Shown here: positions 19,219 to 27,566 of the stretch, in pieces
How the letters are laid out: each line of letters opens with the position of its first letter
How positions within the stretch are numbered: position 1 is the first letter of the stretch
The notes under the pieces: generated by a model
Seen by the model: the letters and a program-made list of their open reading frames with translations, nothing else
Databases searched by the model: none
What the model was told of the DNA's origin: nothing
Assembly (NCBI RefSeq): GCF_900188175.1
Contig: NZ_FZOQ01000009.1
Location: 1 to 64,000 of the forward strand
Direction of reading: 5' to 3'
Source: Pontibacter ummariensis
GTDB taxonomy: Bacteria; Bacteroidota; Bacteroidia; Cytophagales; Hymenobacteraceae
Length of the DNA stretch: 64,000 bases
Position numbers and translations under genes: made by a program

Positions 19219-19297
19219 GCAGCTAAGGCACAGGAAACGGTTTGACCTTGGTCTCACGCTCATGTACTGCTACGCGGCCTGTCGGGTTTTAAAAGAC

Positions 19298-19329
19298 AAG
19301 GCCACCTGGCAGGTTTGCCAGGTGGCCTT
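19298..19329 (-). terminator. Terminator of the universal stress protein gene
   Basis: A perfect 14-bp stem (aaggccacctggca, 19298-19311; tgccaggtggcctt, 19316-19329) with a GGTT loop lies just below the stop at 19376. On the minus strand it is followed by GTCTTTTAAAA, a moderate U-tract. Confidence 0.8.
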
Positions 19330-19375
19330 TCATAAATTTATTTACAGGGACCTGTGGGCCTCTTATAAAGACATG

Positions 19376-20302
19376 TTAAGCTTGTGTTCCTATTATTTGT
19401 ATGGCGTCTATCGTTTGTTGTACGGCCGCTTTTTTCTGGCAGTTGGCGCAGCAGCCGGAGCAAGGCTTCTTTTTGTGCTGTCGGAATGTTAGCAAAGGAA
19501 TACGGGTATGGTAGGCCAGCGTTTTTACGTAGGCCTTGCTAAAGAGCCGCTCCATCAGGTAACTGTCTCTCGTAGCCATTACAAGCATATCCGCTGCCGC
19601 CTTTTCCGAAAACTCGCTAATTCCTTCCAGGGTATCCTCCTCCTCTAAGAGCAGCAGGTCGACGTTCCTACCTTGGAGTAAGGTTTCAACCTCCTTCATA
19701 GCTGACTTTAAGTTACACAGCTGGCTTCGGTCCTCTTTGCTGTATACCTGCACCAACGTGAGCCTGGCTCCTGCCTGTCCTGCAAAACTGGCGATGCGCT
19801 TTATGACCTGCGGGTCGCGATCAGTGAAGTCTGTGCCAAACACCAGGTGCTTCAGGTCTCGGAACTGCATGGTTGCAGGGGCTACTAACACAGGGCACTC
19901 CAGTAAGCCCATCACAGTAGCAGCATGGCTATCTTTTGCCTGTTCTTCTGCTGGCGTCGGGCAAGGCTGCATCAGCACCAGGTCTACCCCATAGTCCTGC
20001 ACCACAGTCTTTATGCTACTTTTTAAAGAGCCGGGCCGCACAGCGCACTCAAATTGCAGGAAAGCATTGCCTGACAGTTGTTGCAGCGCTCTTTCTGCCA
20101 GCATACGCAGCGCCTGTATGGCCCTGTACTGCTGGGTATAAGTTAGCTCTGCTGTTTGCGTTACGTGCAACAGCAATAACTCTGCCCCTAAAGCCTTCGC
20201 GAAGAAACCCGCATAGCGCAACAGGCGCTCACTCTCCTGATCAAACTGTATGGGCACCAATACCCGCTTCACATTGTTAGCCTTGCTCATGTTCGTTTCC
20301 AT
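19376..20302 (-). CDS. Tandem universal stress protein with Cys-rich C-terminal tail
   Basis: A 308-residue protein with two UspA modules: residues about 10-145 (begins VKRVLVPIQFDQESERLLRYA, ends CPVLVAP) and about 150-280 (begins LKHLVFGTDFTDRD, ends TRIPLLTFR). The glycine-rich ATP-binding G-x9-G motif is not obvious in either. After the second module there is an unusual tail, KKPCSGCCANCQKK, giving C-x2-C-C-x2-C. The tail could bind metal or act as a redox switch (inference). Two start codons are possible (20302 and 20290). It lies beside the cbb3 oxidase genes and shares their promoter architecture, suggesting induction under low oxygen. Confidence 0.9.
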   Translation of the reverse strand: METNMSKANNVKRVLVPIQFDQESERLLRYAGFFAKALGAELLLLHVTQTAELTYTQQYRAIQALRMLAERALQQLSGNAFLQFECAVRPGSLKSSIKTVVQDYGVDLVLMQPCPTPAEEQAKDSHAATVMGLLECPVLVAPATMQFRDLKHLVFGTDFTDRDPQVIKRIASFAGQAGARLTLVQVYSKEDRSQLCNLKSAMKEVETLLQGRNVDLLLLEEEDTLEGISEFSEKAAADMLVMATRDSYLMERLFSKAYVKTLAYHTRIPLLTFRQHKKKPCSGCCANCQKKAAVQQTIDAIQIIGTQA

Positions 20303-20313
20303 TAGTAAGAGGG

Positions 20314-20379
20314 TAAAATTGCGCGCTCTTTTATCAACTTACAGTGACACAAATCATTTTTCAAAAGTGATATATGTCA
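20314..20379 (-). promoter_or_regulatory. Twin TGA-N6-TCA dyads upstream of the universal stress protein
   Basis: TGACACAAATCA at 20345-20356 and TGATATATGTCA at 20368-20379 start 23 bp apart. The lower-coordinate dyad begins 31 bp above 20314, where a weak -7-like sequence lies on the minus strand (CAATTTTA, 20321-20314). The arrangement parallels those before ccoG, ccoNO and ccoI, but the -7 is poor and the TCTTTT extension is missing. Likely bound by a CRP/FNR-family protein. Confidence 0.55.
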
Positions 20380-20425
20380 TTTGATAGAATGCCGAATTGT
20401 TTATGCAGTGGCATGGGGGGTGAGT

Positions 20426-21142
20426 TTAGCGGGGCTTTGTGCAGCAAGTGATTTCTGTTGTGTTGTGTGCGGTGTGGGTGACCTTGGGGCTCAGGTATGG
20501 GATACCCAGGTCCAGGCCGCGCACGATAAACAGGACCGCCAGCGCCATGCCTGCGTAGGGTACCAGGCGGTTAAAGGTACTGCGCAGCTTTAAGCTGATG
20601 AATTTACCCGACAAAGAAACCAGAAACATCAGCGGGAAAGTCCCTAACCCGAACAAAAGCATGTACAGCATGGCGCCTGTCATCCCTGGTGCGCTAAGGG
20701 CGCCCGCTAAGGCAATGTATACAAAGCCGCAGGGCAGCAGGCCGTTTAACAAGCCTACCATAAAAAGGGAACTGTACGTGTTCTTGCCAAAGAAGTAGCC
20801 CAGTTTGCGGCGCACCCAGTTCATCAGCCTGTCGGTGCCTAATGCGTTCGCAGCTTTGCCTTTAAAGGCGTTAGGCACAACCAACAGTAGAAGGATGAGC
20901 AGGCCGGACACGATAGACACGGTTTGCTGTAGCCCCGCCATTTGCAGCGACTGCCCAAAGGCACCTGCCAGGGCCCCCAGTGCGGTATACATAGTGAGCC
21001 TCCCCCCATTGTACAGGAGGCGGCCAGTGTAATAACGCCAGCCGCTACTCCCGCCAAATGGTAAGGCCATCGCAATCGGGCCGCACATCCCGACGCAGTG
21101 GAAACTGCCTAAAAGTCCGAATAAAAAACCTGCCCAGATCAT
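20426..21142 (-). CDS. Sulfite exporter TauE/SafE-like (cytochrome oxidase maturation-linked) membrane protein
   Basis: A 238-residue membrane protein with about six helices. It begins MIWAGFLFGLLGSFHCVGMCGPI, containing the conserved His-Cys and Met-Cys-Gly-Pro residues of the UreH/DsbD-like transmembrane domain (PF13386). The gene follows ccoH by one base (stop of ccoH at 21144, start here at 21142), so it is translationally linked. In Bacteroidota this family regularly closes ccoG-ccoH operons and is thought to help copper or redox steps in cbb3 assembly. That role is knowledge of gene context and not demonstrated here. Confidence 0.87.
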   Translation of the reverse strand: MIWAGFLFGLLGSFHCVGMCGPIAMALPFGGSSGWRYYTGRLLYNGGRLTMYTALGALAGAFGQSLQMAGLQQTVSIVSGLLILLLLVVPNAFKGKAANALGTDRLMNWVRRKLGYFFGKNTYSSLFMVGLLNGLLPCGFVYIALAGALSAPGMTGAMLYMLLFGLGTFPLMFLVSLSGKFISLKLRSTFNRLVPYAGMALAVLFIVRGLDLGIPYLSPKVTHTAHNTTEITCCTKPR

Positions 21143-21143
21143 G

Positions 21144-21611
21144 TTACTTTACCCGGACAATTTGCTCTGCATAATAAGTAACCTCGTCGGCCAAAAAGTT
21201 AACGCGCACTTTCCACACCCCCTGCTGCAGGCTGTCGGCCGCTACCAATTGGCTCAGGTCTCGCCCCAACTGCAAGGCTATTTCCTGGTCCTGGCTGTCG
21301 TCAGAGGGGCGGAACAGGCTAATGCTTCCGCTGATGCGCTGGCCCTGCAGTGTCTCCGGTAACTGGACCAGAATGCTTTGCGGAGCTTCCTGGTAATTAA
21401 CCCTTACCTCTCCCAGGGCCTGCGTGCGTGCCACTTTATCCATGTGGTCCTGGTAGGCAATCTCCTGCTCGTAATAGTTCTTGCTTACCAGTCCCACATC
21501 ATTGCCCATTGCCTTGTACACGAAAAAGGCAATGTAGCTCATGAAGAGCACCATGGCTCCAACAATGGCATAAGGCCAGAGTGTGAAACTTTTATTTTTA
21601 TCTGTTGTCAT
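21144..21611 (-). CDS. ccoH: FixH/CcoH-like oxidase assembly protein
   Basis: A 155-residue single-span membrane protein: short cytosolic N terminus, one helix (LWPYAIVGAMVLFMSYIAFFVYKA, about 12-35), then a periplasmic domain starting VGLVSKNYYEQEIAYQDHMDKV, which is the FixH (PF05751) hallmark. It stabilises or assembles the cbb3 oxidase. It lies between ccoG (106 bp upstream) and the SafE-like gene (1 bp downstream). Confidence 0.9.
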   Translation of the reverse strand: MTTDKNKSFTLWPYAIVGAMVLFMSYIAFFVYKAMGNDVGLVSKNYYEQEIAYQDHMDKVARTQALGEVRVNYQEAPQSILVQLPETLQGQRISGSISLFRPSDDSQDQEIALQLGRDLSQLVAADSLQQGVWKVRVNFLADEVTYYAEQIVRVK

Positions 21612-21717
21612 GATAATTTCGATTATCGTTGTCCGTCTTTCGTTAATGGATGCCTTCCTTTCACCCGCCTAGAGGAGTAAAAGGATAATACTGCTTCTTT
21701 ATAATTATGCGTTGTCG

Positions 21718-23121
21718 CTATTTGGCTGGAGCCAGGAACTTGGTCTCCTGTGTTGTGATCAGCTTATCGCCATGATACACCCCCACCTCTATCTCTGAGT
21801 TAAGGCCCTTTAACTCCTCCAATGGAATTTCTGCGAAGAACACTCCCTCCGCGATCCCCTGCGCCGGGAGCACCAGCTTGTTGCCAATTACTTCAATCGT
21901 CCCCTCTTTTCCCTGTAGCTTCAGGGTAAGCGGCATTTCGTGATTCGTTTTGTTGATCACTGAAATGTTATAGAGGTTTTTGATGTGCCCCTGCGCTGTT
22001 TTCTGATACAGCTGCCCTGGGGTGCGCAGGATCGTCGCCTGGGCATCGTCCCGGATCAGCAGCAGCGTGCTCAAAGAAACTAGCAAGATGGTAAGTACAG
22101 CTGTATAGCTCATCACACGCGGGGTAAAGAACCTCCAGGGTTTCCCCTCCGCGATACCCTCCTCCGAATCGTAGCGGATCAGGCCTTCCGGCTTGTCGAT
22201 CATCCGCATGATGTCGTTGCAGGCATCTATACAGGCGGTGCAGTTAATACACTCCAGCTGCTGGGCCCCGTTCCGAATGTCGATCCCTGTCGGGCAAACA
22301 CTCACGCACTGCTTGCAGTCGATGCAGTCGCCTTCCGTGCGTTCCTGGTTTTTACGCAACTTTCCGCGTGGCTCCCCTCTGCCATAATCGTACGCAACCA
22401 CCACGGTTTTCCTGTCCTGCATCACCCCTTGTAAGCGGCCATACGGGCAGGCAATGGTACACACCTGCTCTCTGAACCAGGCAAAAACGCCATAGAAAAC
22501 AGCTGTAAAAGCGACCATGGTCCCTAAGCCAGCCAGGTGGTTAAGTGGGTTATCTCTAATAATTTCCAGCAGGGCATCTACACCAATGATGTAAGCCAAA
22601 AAGGTGTTGGCAATGAGAAAGGAAATTGCGAGAAAGACCAGCGTCTTGGTGCCTTTCTTCAGGATCTTCTCCGTGTTCCAGGGCATTTTGTCCAGCGCCC
22701 GCTGCTTCGTATAGTCGCCCTCTATGGCATACTCAATGCGGCGGAACACCATTTCCATAAAGATCGTCTGGGGGCAAACCCAACCACAGAAGATCCGGCC
22801 GAACACGACCGTAAACAGGACAATGAATAAGGTGAGCGCCAGAAAGCCCAGTACCAGAATAAAGAAGTCCTGGGGCCAGAACAGCACGCCCAAGATCACG
22901 AACTTCCGCTCCACAAAATTGAGCATGAGCAAAGGAAGCCCGTTTATCTGAATAAAGGGTGCCACAAAGAAGAAAGTCAGCAAGCCGTAGCTAACCCACT
23001 TGCGGTAGTTAAAGTGCTTGCCTTTCGGCTTTTTCGGGTATACCCAGACGCGCTTACCCTCCTCGTCTACAGTTGAAATATGGTCCCGAAACTCATCGGT
23101 TGATGTTGTGTGTGTTGTCAT
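21718..23121 (-). CDS. ccoG: Cytochrome c oxidase accessory protein CcoG
   Basis: A 467-residue membrane ferredoxin-like protein (RdxA/FixG). The N-terminal helices include the Cys-containing FGRIFCGWVCPQTIFMEMVFRR motif. Two [4Fe-4S] clusters are encoded by CIDCKQCVSVCPTGID and CINCTACIDACND. The C-terminal IG-like domain (FixG_C) follows a last helix (TAVLTILLVSLSTLLLI). CcoG reduces Cu(II) for delivery to the cbb3 oxidase in known systems. It is the first gene of ccoG-ccoH-safE, with its own promoter at 23206-23270. Confidence 0.95.
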   Translation of the reverse strand: MTTHTTSTDEFRDHISTVDEEGKRVWVYPKKPKGKHFNYRKWVSYGLLTFFFVAPFIQINGLPLLMLNFVERKFVILGVLFWPQDFFILVLGFLALTLFIVLFTVVFGRIFCGWVCPQTIFMEMVFRRIEYAIEGDYTKQRALDKMPWNTEKILKKGTKTLVFLAISFLIANTFLAYIIGVDALLEIIRDNPLNHLAGLGTMVAFTAVFYGVFAWFREQVCTIACPYGRLQGVMQDRKTVVVAYDYGRGEPRGKLRKNQERTEGDCIDCKQCVSVCPTGIDIRNGAQQLECINCTACIDACNDIMRMIDKPEGLIRYDSEEGIAEGKPWRFFTPRVMSYTAVLTILLVSLSTLLLIRDDAQATILRTPGQLYQKTAQGHIKNLYNISVINKTNHEMPLTLKLQGKEGTIEVIGNKLVLPAQGIAEGVFFAEIPLEELKGLNSEIEVGVYHGDKLITTQETKFLAPAK

Positions 23122-23205
23122 GGCAGCGATAACTTGTGCGGAGATTAGTCCTGCCGGTTATAAATATTTAAAATCAGACCCAGCGGTCTATAAAATCTAC
23201 TGTTA

Positions 23206-23270
23206 CAAAGGTCCTCAAATGCTCTTCCCGAAAAGATGACCTAGGTCATGTAAAGGGGTGATTGATATCA
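23206..23270 (-). promoter_or_regulatory. Twin dyad promoter of ccoG
   Basis: A perfect palindrome TGACCTAGGTCA (23237-23248) and TGATTGATATCA (23259-23270) start 22 bp apart. On the minus strand the proximal dyad is followed by TCTTTT and, at the standard distance, by GACCTTTG (23213-23206), a one-mismatch -7 element (TAnnTTTG). With transcription starting near 23200, the dyad centres fall near -42 and -64, as expected for CRP/FNR activation. No other -33 element is visible. Confidence 0.7.
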
Positions 23271-23322
23271 GTCAGAGCCACAGGGAGGTCTATGTCCCCT
23301 CCTACAGGCCGACAAGCACCCT

Positions 23323-23365
23323 AAAAACGACAGAAGCAGGCGCTATAAAAAGCGCCTGCTTCTGT
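23323..23365 (-). terminator. Terminator after ccoP
   Basis: A perfect 15-bp stem (acagaagcaggcgct, 23330-23344; agcgcctgcttctgt, 23351-23365) with a 6-nt loop. On the minus strand it is followed by CGTTTTT. It separates the ccoNOQP unit from the ccoG promoter. Confidence 0.88.
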
Positions 23366-23391
23366 AAGGTATTTCATGCTTAAATCTCAGC

Positions 23392-24600
23392 TTACATCTT
23401 CTCGCCTTGCGGCTCTTTCGCGTTTGCCGGGTTGGTACCCTGTAAGCTCAGGATATAGCTGGATACCTCCAGGATCTGATCCTGGCTGAGCTTGCCCTGC
23501 CAGGGCACCATGCCTTTTGCCGGTACGCCGAACTTCACAGTTTTAAAAATGTCGTTTACATCCCCTCCGTGCAGCCAGTACTCATCTGTCAGGTTTGGTC
23601 CTACCGTACCCTGCCCCTCTTGTCCGTGGCAGGCCGCGCAGTTGGTCATAAACACGGACTTACCGGATTCCAGAGCAGCAGCGTCTGTCAGTGGCTCATA
23701 GTTAGTCACAGCATTCGGATCATTCTCGGCGCTTGCTGCAAACAGAGCGGCCTGCTGCATCTCGATCTCATACTCCTCTGCCTGCAGGGCTCCGGCATAA
23801 AACACGTGGTAGTACAGCATGTAACCAATCGCAAACACAATAGACACATAGAACATGTATTTCCACCAGGGTGGCAGGTCATTGTCATACTCCTGTATGC
23901 CGTCGAAGTCGTGGTTGGAGTGGATCTGGTCTGTTACCTTACCCATCACCACAGAAGCATCGCCACGGAACAGGAAGAGCACCTTACCGGCAAAAGAACT
24001 GCGGAAGTCCTCGTCGTAGATCCCGTCCCCAAGCATCGGCACAAACATGCGGAAGAACATGATCAGCAGGGCTACGATCAGCAGCAGGATAACCCCTGCC
24101 AGTGCGAAAGTGAAATGTACGAGGGGCGGCAGGTCCATGAAAGCCACCTCCACTTCAGCGGCAGGTGCGTTTGTTCCTTCACCGGCCACAGGCACTACCA
24201 CCGCTTCAGCCTCTGCTTCAGCTGGCTTGTCGCTTTCCTCTTTAATATAGGCAATTACGTGTGCTATATCCTCATCCGACAGGGAGCCCTCGAAGCTCGG
24301 CATTGGTACCTTGTTGAACTTCTCGAACAGGGCCACCGCGTCTTTGTCGCCAGACTTCACAACCTCCTGCGAGTTTTTGATGAACTTCACCAGCCACTCA
24401 TCGCCCCGCCGCTCATGTACATCTTTAAGTGCAGGGCCAACGACATCGGCATCCATGCTGTGGCACACTTTACAGTTTGCCTCGAAGATCTTCTTGCCTT
24501 CCACCGCATCCTGGGCCTGCACATGGCCAGAGCCCAGCAAGAACAGGCCGGCTGCCAGCGTTAGGATGTTCTTTTTGCTTTTCATCATGTTCCAGCTCAT
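23392..24600 (-). CDS. ccoP: cbb3 oxidase subunit CcoP, with an extra N-terminal cytochrome c
   Basis: A 402-residue diheme subunit with an unusual order. A signal peptide (about 5-30, ending HVQAQ) precedes a first cytochrome c domain with CKVCH (C43, C46, H47) and candidate axial Met100. An acidic Ala/Glu linker follows, then a helix at about 160-184, the CcoP N-terminal domain (FDGIQEYDNDLPPWW, helix about 247-268), and a second cytochrome c with CAACH (C321, C324, H325) and candidate Met364. Classical CcoP has a single N-terminal helix followed by both heme domains. The start ATG overlaps the ccoQ stop in ATGA (24597-24600); ATGs at codons 5 and 6 are alternatives. Confidence 0.93.
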   Translation of the reverse strand: MSWNMMKSKKNILTLAAGLFLLGSGHVQAQDAVEGKKIFEANCKVCHSMDADVVGPALKDVHERRGDEWLVKFIKNSQEVVKSGDKDAVALFEKFNKVPMPSFEGSLSDEDIAHVIAYIKEESDKPAEAEAEAVVVPVAGEGTNAPAAEVEVAFMDLPPLVHFTFALAGVILLLIVALLIMFFRMFVPMLGDGIYDEDFRSSFAGKVLFLFRGDASVVMGKVTDQIHSNHDFDGIQEYDNDLPPWWKYMFYVSIVFAIGYMLYYHVFYAGALQAEEYEIEMQQAALFAASAENDPNAVTNYEPLTDAAALESGKSVFMTNCAACHGQEGQGTVGPNLTDEYWLHGGDVNDIFKTVKFGVPAKGMVPWQGKLSQDQILEVSSYILSLQGTNPANAKEPQGEKM

Positions 24601-24791
24601 TGTCTTAGCCCTCCTGTTGTCGTATGTTCTTCTTCTTTTCCGCAGGGCACCTGGCTCATGACTTCCACATGCTTTTTATCCAGCAGAAACACATACACCA
24701 ATAGCCCCAGAAAGAACAGGAAGAAGATACCGAATGAAATCAAGGGGTATATTTCGATCCCGTCTATGGCTTGCAAAACGTTCTTATACAT
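24597..24791 (-). CDS. ccoQ: CcoQ/FixQ-like small oxidase subunit
   Basis: A 64-residue protein with a single membrane helix (YPLISFGIFFLFFLGLLVYVFLL, about 15-37) followed by a short charged tail, as in CcoQ/FixQ. It lies 103 bp after ccoNO and overlaps ccoP by 4 bp (ATGA), so it is translationally coupled to ccoP. Assignment rests mainly on size, topology and position, since the family has little sequence signature. It ends with an odd Cys/Glu/Thr-rich tail (PCGKEEEHTTTGG). Confidence 0.82.
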   Translation of the reverse strand: MYKNVLQAIDGIEIYPLISFGIFFLFFLGLLVYVFLLDKKHVEVMSQVPCGKEEEHTTTGGLRQ

Positions 24792-24894
24792 ATCTTTTTC
24801 TTTTAGGACGCGGGATGAAGAACAAAAGACAGAAAGCTTCTTATACTGTTGTACAATGGTGCCTTTACTCTTTTGCCTTACCCCTTTGTCAGTT

Positions 24895-27084
24895 TTACTG
24901 TTCCTCGGTTTTTACTTTGATGTCCGTGCCCAGGCGCTGCAGGTAGGCGATCAGGGCAACGATTTCCGTCTCAGGTCTTACCTCCAGGCCTTCTTTAGCC
25001 AGCTGGGTGGTAATCTCATTTGCCTGCTTCATCAGCTCCTCATTTGCGTTCTGGATGTAGCTGTCTTCGTAAGGTACGCCCAGCTTTTTCAGCGTCGTCA
25101 GTTTGTCCTGTGTCGTGCTCAGGTCAATGTCCTGCTCAAAAAGCCAAGGGTAAGACGGCATGATCGAGCCTGGTGACATAGCGGTAGGGTCCATCATGTG
25201 GTGGTAGTGCCAGGAGTGCGGGTACTTGCCGCCGACACGGTGCAAATCCGGACCGGTACGCTTGGAACCCCATAGGAAGTTATGGTCATACACGAACTCA
25301 CCTGCTTTAGAATACTCGCCGTAGCGCTCTGTTTCTGACCGGAAAGGGCGAACCATTTGGGTATGGCAGTTCACACAGCCTTCCTTGATGTAGAGGTCAC
25401 GGCCCTGCAACTCCAGTGACGTGTAAGGCATTACACTGGCAATTGTCGGCACGTTCGACTTAATCACGAAAGCCGGGATGAACTCTACCAGACCACCGAT
25501 CAGGATAGCAATCGTCGCGAAGATGGCCATCTGCGTCGGACGCTTTTCGATCCAGCTGTGCCAGTGTCCTGCGTTCAGGCTGGCGGAAGGAACTACCACC
25601 GGCGCCTCTGTACGCTCGTTGGCAACCAACTTGCCTGCTTTTGCCGTCTTGTACAGGTTGAACACCATCAGGAACACGCCGCTCAGGTACAGCACGCCAC
25701 CCACACCACGCATGTAGTACATCGGCACGATCTGCAGTACAGTCTCCAGGAAGTTAGGATACAGCAGCATGCCTTCTTCTGAGAACTGCTTCCACATCAG
25801 GCCTTGTGTAAAGCCAGCCCAGTACATCGGGATGGCATAAAACAGGATACCCAGGGTGCCCAGCCAGAAGTGTGTATTCGCAAGTTTAGTTGAGTGTAGT
25901 TGCGTTTTATACAGGCGTGGGAACAGCCAGTACAGCATGGCAAAAGTCAGGAAGCCGTTCCAGCCAAGGGCACCAACGTGCACGTGCGCTACAATCCAAT
26001 CCGTAAAGTGGGCAATGGCGTTCACGTTTTTCAGCGACAGCATTGGCCCCTCGAACGTAGCCATACCGTAAGCTGTAATAGCCACTACCATAAACTTCAG
26101 GATAGGATCGACTCGCACCTTGTCCCAGGCCCCACGCAGGGTAAGCAGGCCGTTGATCATACCGCCCCAGCTAGGCGCGATCAGCATCACGGAGAAAACC
26201 ACACCCAGCGACTGTGCCCAGTCTGGCAAAGCTGTGTAAAGCAAGTGGTGTGGACCAGCCCAGATATAAATAAAGATCAGGGACCAGAAGTGAATGATAG
26301 ACAGGCGGTAAGAGTATACCGGGCGATTCGCTGCTTTAGGCAGGAAGTAGTACATCAGGCCCAGGAACGGCGTGGTCAGGAAGAACGCTACCGCATTGTG
26401 GCCATACCACCACTGCACCAGCGCGTCCTGCACCCCAGCGTAACCTGAGTAGCTCTTCAGGAAGTTTACCGGCATCTCGTAAGAGTTCACAATGTGCAGT
26501 ACCGCCACCGTCAGGAACGTAGCGATGTAGAACCAGATGGCCACGTACAGGTGCTTCTCACGACGCTTGGCAATCGTGCCGAACATGTTCCAGCCGAACA
26601 CCACCCAGATGAGGGTAATCGCGATATCAATCGGCCATTCCAGCTCCGCATACTCTTTTGAGGTTGTAATACCAAGCGGAAGCGTGATCACTGCCGACAG
26701 GATGATCAGCTGCCACCCCCAGAAGTTGATCTTGCTGAGCATATCGCTGTACATACGCGTTTTGCACAGGCGCTGCAGCGAGTAATATACGCCCATAAAG
26801 ATGGCGTTGCCCACAAAGGCAAAGATCACTGCATTCGTGTGCAAGGGCCTAACGCGACCGAACGTGGTGTACTGCGTGCCCATGTTTACATCAGGGTTTG
26901 CTAACTGGAAGGCGATGATCACCCCGATGAGCATCCCAGCGATACCCCAGAAAACCGTGGCGATACCAAAATCCCGAACGATCTTGTTGTCATAAAAGAA
27001 CGTGTCGGTCACTCCCTTGTCCGGCCCTTTTGGGATAAGCGGTTCGGGGGAGGTTTTTAAGACTTCTTCTACATTAGTTGACAT
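24895..27084 (-). CDS. ccoN/ccoO: cbb3 oxidase fused subunits I/II (CcoN-CcoO)
   Basis: A 729-residue fusion. The N-terminal ~480 residues are CcoN: RPLHTNAVIF and HVHVGALGWNG carry heme ligands, and WWYGHNAVAFF plus AGPHHLLYTALPDWAQ carry the CuB/active-site histidines and tyrosine region. A linker and one helix (about 525-545) lead into CcoO, a mono-heme cytochrome c with CVNCH (C570, C573, H574) followed by QMVRPFRSETERYGEYS. Such N-O fusions are common in Bacteroidota. It catalyses O2 reduction with proton pumping at low oxygen. It heads ccoNO-ccoQ-ccoP and has its own twin-dyad promoter at 27203-27267. Confidence 0.96.
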   Translation of the reverse strand: MSTNVEEVLKTSPEPLIPKGPDKGVTDTFFYDNKIVRDFGIATVFWGIAGMLIGVIIAFQLANPDVNMGTQYTTFGRVRPLHTNAVIFAFVGNAIFMGVYYSLQRLCKTRMYSDMLSKINFWGWQLIILSAVITLPLGITTSKEYAELEWPIDIAITLIWVVFGWNMFGTIAKRREKHLYVAIWFYIATFLTVAVLHIVNSYEMPVNFLKSYSGYAGVQDALVQWWYGHNAVAFFLTTPFLGLMYYFLPKAANRPVYSYRLSIIHFWSLIFIYIWAGPHHLLYTALPDWAQSLGVVFSVMLIAPSWGGMINGLLTLRGAWDKVRVDPILKFMVVAITAYGMATFEGPMLSLKNVNAIAHFTDWIVAHVHVGALGWNGFLTFAMLYWLFPRLYKTQLHSTKLANTHFWLGTLGILFYAIPMYWAGFTQGLMWKQFSEEGMLLYPNFLETVLQIVPMYYMRGVGGVLYLSGVFLMVFNLYKTAKAGKLVANERTEAPVVVPSASLNAGHWHSWIEKRPTQMAIFATIAILIGGLVEFIPAFVIKSNVPTIASVMPYTSLELQGRDLYIKEGCVNCHTQMVRPFRSETERYGEYSKAGEFVYDHNFLWGSKRTGPDLHRVGGKYPHSWHYHHMMDPTAMSPGSIMPSYPWLFEQDIDLSTTQDKLTTLKKLGVPYEDSYIQNANEELMKQANEITTQLAKEGLEVRPETEIVALIAYLQRLGTDIKVKTEEQ

Positions 27085-27202
27085 GTGCGGTGTCCTCCAT
27101 TTTGTTTAGTTTTTCTATTGGTTGTTTGATGATTTTCCACTCAAATCCAGCAAGTGCGCAGGTCTTTCGGTGAGCTGGGCTTAGTTTCCCTCTCCTGCTC
27201 TA

Positions 27203-27267
27203 CAAAATTCTTAAATACCCCCGCCGGAAAAGATGATGCAGGTCACCTTTAGGTATGATTGATGTCA
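27203..27267 (-). promoter_or_regulatory. Twin dyad promoter of ccoNO
   Basis: TGATGCAGGTCA (27234-27245) and TGATTGATGTCA (27256-27267) start exactly 22 bp apart. Reading the minus strand, the proximal dyad is followed by TCTTTT and then GAATTTTG (27210-27203) at the -7 position. Every distance is identical to the ccoG and ccoI promoters. The leader to the ATG at 27084 is about 110 nt. Confidence 0.68.
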
Positions 27268-27396
27268 GCAAAGGCTGCTAAAAAGAGAGGATTCAAGGAA
27301 ATTGAGGAGAAAATGATGCAATTTGGCTAGTAAGAAGCCCCGCTAGCTCCAACTGGGCGGTACTTATAGGGAATGAGACTGTTTATTAAATTGGTG

Positions 27397-27417
27397 GCCC
27401 CGAGGGAGCAACGCGAA
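27397..27417. repeat. Short repeat, copy 1 (GGGAGCAAyGCGAA)
   Basis: gccccgagggagcaacgcgaa here matches gcccctgggagcaatgcgaa at 49380-49399 in most positions. A looser relative (ggaggagcaaagc) follows at about 27442. The element is very short, so the relation is uncertain. Confidence 0.3.
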
Positions 27418-27566
27418 ACAGGTCATTTAGATAAGACAGCTGGAGGAGCAAAGCTTTTCTATAACCTTAGAGGATAGGATATACTTGTCCCTGCTGCTCA
27501 AGTGCAGACATCTACTACAGGCGCATGAATTCCTACTTTAGAGCAGGTCCGTTTCATGCTTCCTTT

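Noticed and set aside
23237..23248. TGACCTAGGTCA as a nuclear-receptor-like or chance palindrome
   Set aside because: Its 12-bp symmetry alone might be chance, but the same position and spacing recur at three other promoters, so it is treated as a regulator site.
23569..24564. 331-residue open frame antisense to ccoP
   Set aside because: No recognisable domain, His/Gln-rich; the minus strand encodes a clear diheme CcoP.
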